The translations under genes and the position numbers were made by a program. Positions 58,991-64,000 of a stretch of 64,000 nucleotides of DNA are shown here, one piece after another. Below the pieces are notes generated by a model. It worked only from the letters and a program-made list of their open reading frames with translations, was not told where the DNA came from and did no database searches. The DNA is from Lepidonotus clava (Eukaryota; Annelida; Polychaeta; Phyllodocida; Polynoidae): positions 36,606,378-36,670,377 of the forward strand of contig OW387139.1 in NCBI GenBank assembly GCA_936440205.1. The letters run 5' to 3'. The stretch's first letter is position 1. Each line of letters begins with the position of its first letter.

Positions 58991-61900
58991 TTTGTTGGCT
59001 TGATTCTTGTTTTGGGGGCGTCCTAAGTGGTTAATGGTAATTGTGCCACCAAAGCCTTAACTTCAGATGATCTGTCTATTGTAAGCAAAGTATTGCTATA
59101 AAAATATGAATAAATCCATTTTGCACATATTAGATTCACTGATTCAAACAGTTTTAATCACTTATGTAAACGCATCTGATTATCATGAAATCAATATAAT
59201 CATGCAACCGATAAAACAGCAATGCTTGTTTAAACAATTGGGATAAACAAAACGGAAAATTATTGGCGAGTTCCAACCCTATTTCATAACATATACATTC
59301 ATAGGTTATTTACATCATGGCCTGAATCTACTTCCATTAAGACTGAACTAGATACAAACCAACTACTGCAATTCTAGATCAGAGCAGGCAAAACGTTTAG
59401 CCTCAGGATGTAAATGGACTCAAGACATGATTGGTTAATATCGGGAACACGCATAAAGTCATTGGCCGATGTCGGGAAAAGTTAAACTTTGTCATCTTCT
59501 TCCTCTTCTCTGTCAGTGACACTGTGACTCATAATCGAGCTTAAATAGTTGTTAATTCATACGCATAAGAAGTACAATAATACAGGATTCGGTATAGAAA
59601 CATTGGCATTTTATTCAGGATAAAACACACTGAATAGGATATTACGGAGGCAGATAATATATTGAGTGATGACATTAATAAGGGACGGCTGAATGTCAGA
59701 CCAATGAAGTGATACCTCCTTTTAACAATAATGTTTCAAAGGAGAAGGAGGTATATTAAATACAAGTAATAGGGAGAGCCTTCCATCGTTCTGTTGTATT
59801 ACAGCCGAAATACAAGCACAGGTTTGGAGGAGTGGGAAAGTGTCTGTATGTATACATGTAATTGCACTGCTAGATGCACAAACAACCTGCCCCTTATGAA
59901 GAAAATATAATAAATAGTAGGATTTGATTCACAAGCTTCTCATAGTCTTACAAACATCAGTGTCTGATTAAGATAGCAAGGCTATATCTTTTTCACGAAG
60001 TCATATTGGTACTGTGAAAGGTGGTCTGCATTATCTCAACGTCATTTACATTTTTTCACATGCTTTCAAAACACTTTTGTTCTTTATGTACCAATGGGGA
60101 AACAGGGATTATCCGGTGCTCAGTGAAATAGAAAATGTACAAAAACAATGTAACGTTATTTCATTCTTGTAAAAGAAAAGCAAGTTATCACCGATTCTTT
60201 TCTCACATATTGACAATCATTATTTGCCCTTAAACACACGGCATGTTAATGCTTATAAATATTCTGAACGCCATCTGAGATTCACTGGATTCGCAAAGGG
60301 GTACTAAAGATTACTACTTAAAGGTTCGAACTATCTAATGGTATGTGCATTAAATACCAAATGTACATATTAAACGTAATTCATTGCAGCAAACCCTGTT
60401 TTTCGTGATATATAATATACAATCATAGAAGAATCCCTGACACTGAAATGACCTTGATAATAAAAACATAAATGTACTTGTAATGCATTTAATACTGCCA
60501 AGTTTCTTGAGCACCAATAGGATAGCTATAACTTCTAAATTCACCCGGAGAAAGTTCCTCCAATCCGCCTTTGAAGCAAATAGTATTATATATACGTATC
60601 GCTTAGTTTCTCCATCGTACAAGTTCAGATTGCTGAAGCGAATAGCAAGTCAATGGAGGTGAGTTATCATTGACAAACATGTGGTCACACATACTAATAA
60701 TTATACACACGCAGACACCCTCATACACACACACGCACTTATTACACACACACGCGCTCACACTCACGCTCACACACAAAATTAAAGCTCATGCACTAAC
60801 ACGTGTTTACTTATATATTTTGCAAAAAGTATTAGCTTCAACATTCCAAGGCATACATTCTAAATGTGCATCAATAATTGAATTGAATTTTGTTAATTAT
60901 TAGGTGAACCATTAACATTGCTTGCCTCAAGACAAATCGAAAATAGAACACGAACGACAACGCCATCTTTCTTATTGAAGTGCAGTCCCATGCTGAAAGA
61001 AATTTTGATTGATTCAAAAGTGAATCCACCATAATATATAAAGGAGTAAATTATCAATATCTGTCATTTTATTGTGATACATAAAGACAACATGTCTTTG
61101 GCGAATATACAATCAGATGATCTGCATTAAGAATCGTAGTATTAATTGGAGATGTAGTCATCATGAGACATATAACATGACATATACATGGCGCTAAATA
61201 GAAATTGTAGAATTGGGTTATTTTAATGTTATTGCAGAAAGCCAACCTTTTACATTTTTACTAAGATATATGCATGAACATAAACCCATTTTTGAGCATT
61301 TGGACATTTCCAAGTGTGATACAACCAAGAGGGAATATTAGCAAGGGCAACGTTGCTTGAAGCGTTATCTGTATATCAATATCTTTATATATAATTATAA
61401 GTATATATTTATATGTCATTAAGGAATAGGATGATTTCATGTTCGGAATTGGAATTGGCAACAGGATGTTATTAGTGAGAAACCTTTGACAGTAACATGA
61501 AGCTATTGAGAAAATCTTACAGATGGAAATATTCAAAACGGGATTCAGCATTCAGATATATGAGTTACATGACACCACGTTATGAAAAGGTTAGCAATAG
61601 TTACAAATGTGTATAGAATGTTAGACCTTTGCTATGGTTACCATTATAATACATGAATCATGGTAGGTCAATTTGTTGACGGAGCAAGCACACGTGTGAT
61701 AAAATGATTCATGAATTAAATGTAAAAACGAAAGGACGGCCAAATACAAGCATTTTTTCGGTTAGTAGCTAATCTCGGGAGTTATTTCAAATTGCTCTAT
61801 GGTTTGATCAATCTTATTCCCTACACATTCAATTCTCATTCCATTGCAATAATATTGCACACACATCAGGGTGGATGGTATAGTGGATAGGGTCTTCGCC

Positions 61901-62627
61901 TTGGACGTGGCTGGACCGGGTATGAGTCTGGGCTATGCCTGCTATACCACCTTGCCTTATCGTTGTATCAAACCCCATAGATTCGGTCAGCAAACTGGTA
62001 TGCACAAACGTGAGATGGTGTTGATATAGCTGGAAAATTGCTGAATATACCTTAAACTCCAAGACATCATCATCTTGCAGACAAATCACAGACTCCGTGG
62101 AACGATTGAAGTATAGTTTGTTTGTCTCCCTATACACAATTCTTTTAATAATTTCAGGTTAATCTGAAATCATTCAAGAAGATAATTGCTGCATTTAGAC
62201 TATTTAGACTAAAAAAAAGTCATCCTTTGCTGATAGGAATTAACAGTAACACATTAATTGTTGAATCTGAACCCTTTTGTGTTGGAATACTAATGGAGAG
62301 ACGTTGACTTTAAAGAATAGCGTTGGTTATAATTGCCCATGCATGTATTCCAAATTTTGCAAGTGAAAGTAAAGCCAATTTAAACTCATTGGTAGATTCC
62401 TTTTATAGGTAGGCGTGGCTTCAGAAAAGCTGCCATGAGTGCCATTAAAAATGATGATAACAAGCGTGATTAATAAAACAGTCCCTAATTTTGCTTAATC
62501 ATGAATGCTCTGGAGCATCAATTTTGTCCAAATTCACAACATTCTTAAGCCTCTTCGTGAATAGTTTTGACTTTAAACAAAGGCATCTGTGAAATAATCT
62601 TAGGTGTGCTGACACTTCAGATCCTCC
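58991..62627. other. intergenic DNA between convergent genes
   Basis: Contains a hairpin with arms ATACCTCCTT / AAGGAGGTAT (59712-59754), a CA-rich simple tract (60700-60780) and a tRNA-like SINE head at 61870. TTTATT words (for example near 61067) could be polyadenylation signals for the leftward gene at the right edge. No gene is supported. Confidence 0.5.
61870..62020 (+). mobile_element. tRNA-derived SINE, approximate limits
   Basis: A box TGGTATAGTGG (61876-61886) matches the consensus fully. A degenerate B box GGTATGAGTCT lies at 61919-61929. The spacing of 33 bp fits an internal polymerase III promoter. The following body is not recognised and the 3' limit is a guess. Confidence 0.5.
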
Positions 62628-64000
62628 TTACACCCACTCGGGATTGATTGTCATTTGACCCCGGCCGTGGTCGTCCACCCCCGGCACCCAGTCCGCCCCC
62701 ACCCCGACGTTAATCTGACTGGGACAGGCCTCAAACACGTCCTCCCTGTCCACCACGTCCCTCACAGAGGCCATCACCTTGTTGTACATACGTTCACTGT
62801 CCAGGTTAAGTGCGGCCACTGACCGCAGCTTGCCAATCAACCCGGGGAGACTGACCGTAAAGATGGTCATCAAGCTCTGACCAATACCTGTAAACTGGTC
62901 AAGGGCCTGGAAGTCTATTACTAGGACGTACAGGAAGAACACCAGGGAGAGGTTGAGGAGAAGGGTAAGTGACGTTTGGAGGATTTCCGTGGAATAAGGC
63001 ATGAGCGTATCGACAACTCCAGTGAAGATGCGTCTTGGAATGGCAGTGTCCCCCTCTGGGGAGGTCCACACAAGGGAGGGTCTCCTGGGTGAGTGCGGGT
63101 TCTTCTCCTTGTCCTGGGTATCCAGGGTTTTGCATACATTGAACACGGTTCTCTTCATGTAGCGGTATTCGTCCTCCAGGCTGACCAGCGCGTTTTGAAC
63201 GTATAGGAGGACCGAGGCTATGAGGACCCCATGGTTTACATTGGTTTTTATATTTCTTATGATGTCTACAAGGACAAATATAGCCATGCTGCCATAGATA
63301 AAGCTGAAGGAGAGCAATAGGAGGAAAGACAGCACCATGCTTGAGATTGTCATGATGATGACCGCCCATCGCATGCCCTTTGAGGTACCACATACTGAAG
63401 GTTTGAGGAATTTTGTAGGATTTCTCACGAGTTCCCGATGTACAACAAAGAAGGGGACTGTATAGATAACACACAAAACACAAACAAGGGGTAGTTTCAT
63501 AAAATAAAACAGACCTAGCGCAATTACTCTCAGAGCGCCACTAGGTCTGCTGGAATTTTCCGTGGACTTAACACGGACATCAGCCCTAAGGCATTCTGGA
63601 AGGTTGAACAGGGCGCTATTGAATAAAAACTTCCAGAATTGTTTTCTCACAATCAGTTTCATTCTGCTTATGAGGAGCATTAAGAAGGACACCTCACAGG
63701 GCTTGCTCTTTTTATAGAACAAATACTGAGAATCCATACTTATATTACTGCCGATATGGCTTTCATTGTCATCCCAGCTAAGAGTTTTAGATACTGGTTG
63801 CTCTTTGAGCAATAGCGGCGAGAGCAGACTAAAATGAATGGTGGAATAACAAAGCGGCAGAACGAAAACGAGAATACAAAACACGCGATGAAAGTCTTCC
63901 CCGCTTATATCCATGTCTGACCCGAAGCGTCCGTCGAACTGATAGGAGAAGACCTGATAGTGCACTGCCAGGGCGGGGTAATAGAAATTTACAATGACGG
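62628..64000 (-). CDS. unknown multi-pass membrane protein, 5' end beyond the window
   Basis: An uninterrupted frame of over 455 codons running off the right edge; no ATG lies in the last 35 bp before the edge, so the start is outside. I do not recognise the family. Counted from the GTG codon at 63965, hydrophobic segments fall at about 29-53, 150-175, 203-238, 245-263, 330-352 and 362-380, giving roughly six membrane passes. Between the fourth and fifth is a charged loop (YMKRTVFNVCKTLDTQDKEK). The C-terminal 60 residues are hydrophilic. It is not a DUOX maturation factor by sequence pattern. It is convergent with DUOX, 6.5 kb away. The single long exon contrasts with the many-exon DUOX gene. 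Confidence 0.75.
   Translation of the reverse strand, partial: VIVNFYYPALAVHYQVFSYQFDGRFGSDMDISGEDFHRVFCILVFVLPLCYSTIHFSLLSPLLLKEQPVSKTLSWDDNESHIGSNISMDSQYLFYKKSKPCEVSFLMLLISRMKLIVRKQFWKFLFNSALFNLPECLRADVRVKSTENSSRPSGALRVIALGLFYFMKLPLVCVLCVIYTVPFFVVHRELVRNPTKFLKPSVCGTSKGMRWAVIIMTISSMVLSFLLLLSFSFIYGSMAIFVLVDIIRNIKTNVNHGVLIASVLLYVQNALVSLEDEYRYMKRTVFNVCKTLDTQDKEKNPHSPRRPSLVWTSPEGDTAIPRRIFTGVVDTLMPYSTEILQTSLTLLLNLSLVFFLYVLVIDFQALDQFTGIGQSLMTIFTVSLPGLIGKLRSVAALNLDSERMYNKVMASVRDVVDREDVFEACPSQINVGVGADWVPGVDDHGRGQMTINPEWV

Noticed and set aside
60700-60903. Coding frame through the CA-rich tract
   Set aside because: Its His/Thr/Leu-rich sequence is simply translated simple repeat.
61870-61945. A functional tRNA gene
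   Set aside because: A and B boxes are present but the B box is degenerate and no cloverleaf with a paired acceptor stem can be drawn by eye.
62628-63965. DUOXA maturation factor or STRA6-like receptor
   Set aside because: Position beside DUOX suggested DUOXA, but I could match no conserved DUOXA segment and the helix layout differs; STRA6 motifs are absent too.

Overview
This is animal nuclear DNA, most likely from a marine invertebrate. The host gene has about 30 short, GC-rich exons with GT-AG introns, the introns are AT-rich, and the recurring TAGGCCTA-type words and the mobile elements (a Polinton, a DIRS element, tRNA-derived SINE heads) fit a mollusc or another lophotrochozoan. The species cannot be named from the sequence.

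Layout. (1) 1-3626: non-coding DNA with two related short inverted-repeat (MITE-like) elements. (2) 3633-21388: a 17.8-kb Polinton/Maverick that looks whole. It has 137-bp terminal inverted repeats starting AGTAGTAT and a perfect 6-bp target duplication TGTATG. A left block is read leftward: a zinc-binding-type protein, a protein-primed family-B DNA polymerase and a two-exon unknown gene. A right block is read rightward: an unknown protein, the packaging ATPase, two virion-type small or unknown proteins, an integrase with a chromodomain, the minor capsid protein, a pX/pVI-like basic protein, the double jelly-roll major capsid protein, an adenovirus-type protease and a coiled-coil protein. (3) 22567-56131: a dual oxidase (DUOX) gene on the + strand with 30 exons located. 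They cover the peroxidase-homology domain, the first membrane helix, two intact EF hands, the six-helix ferric-reductase core and the FAD/NADPH-binding dehydrogenase domain, about 1518 residues. Only the signal-peptide exon was not found, so the Polinton lies either in DUOX intron 1 or just upstream of the gene. (4) 36457-42777, inside the DUOX intron between the EF-hand exons: a broken but fairly young DIRS-type tyrosine-recombinase retrotransposon. Its left end, right end and internal complementary region are all recognisable. (5) 56132-62627: DUOX 3' UTR and intergenic DNA with a SINE head. (6) 62628-64000: the 3' part of an unrecognised multi-pass membrane protein gene on the - strand, convergent with DUOX.

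How it works together. The host DUOX is a membrane enzyme that passes electrons from NADPH through FAD and two haems to oxygen, under calcium control by its EF hands. Its coding exons are undisturbed; both large elements sit in non-coding DNA. The Polinton carries the family's standard replication, integration and virion genes. It also carries non-coding structure worth study: nuclear-receptor-type AGGTCA half-site arrays in both terminal repeats, two long hairpins sharing one apical sequence, a perfect palindrome inside a gene, and tandem repeats in front of both gene blocks.

Limits: exon limits come from reading frame, splice consensus and recalled similarity to known DUOX proteins. No alignment or search was run.
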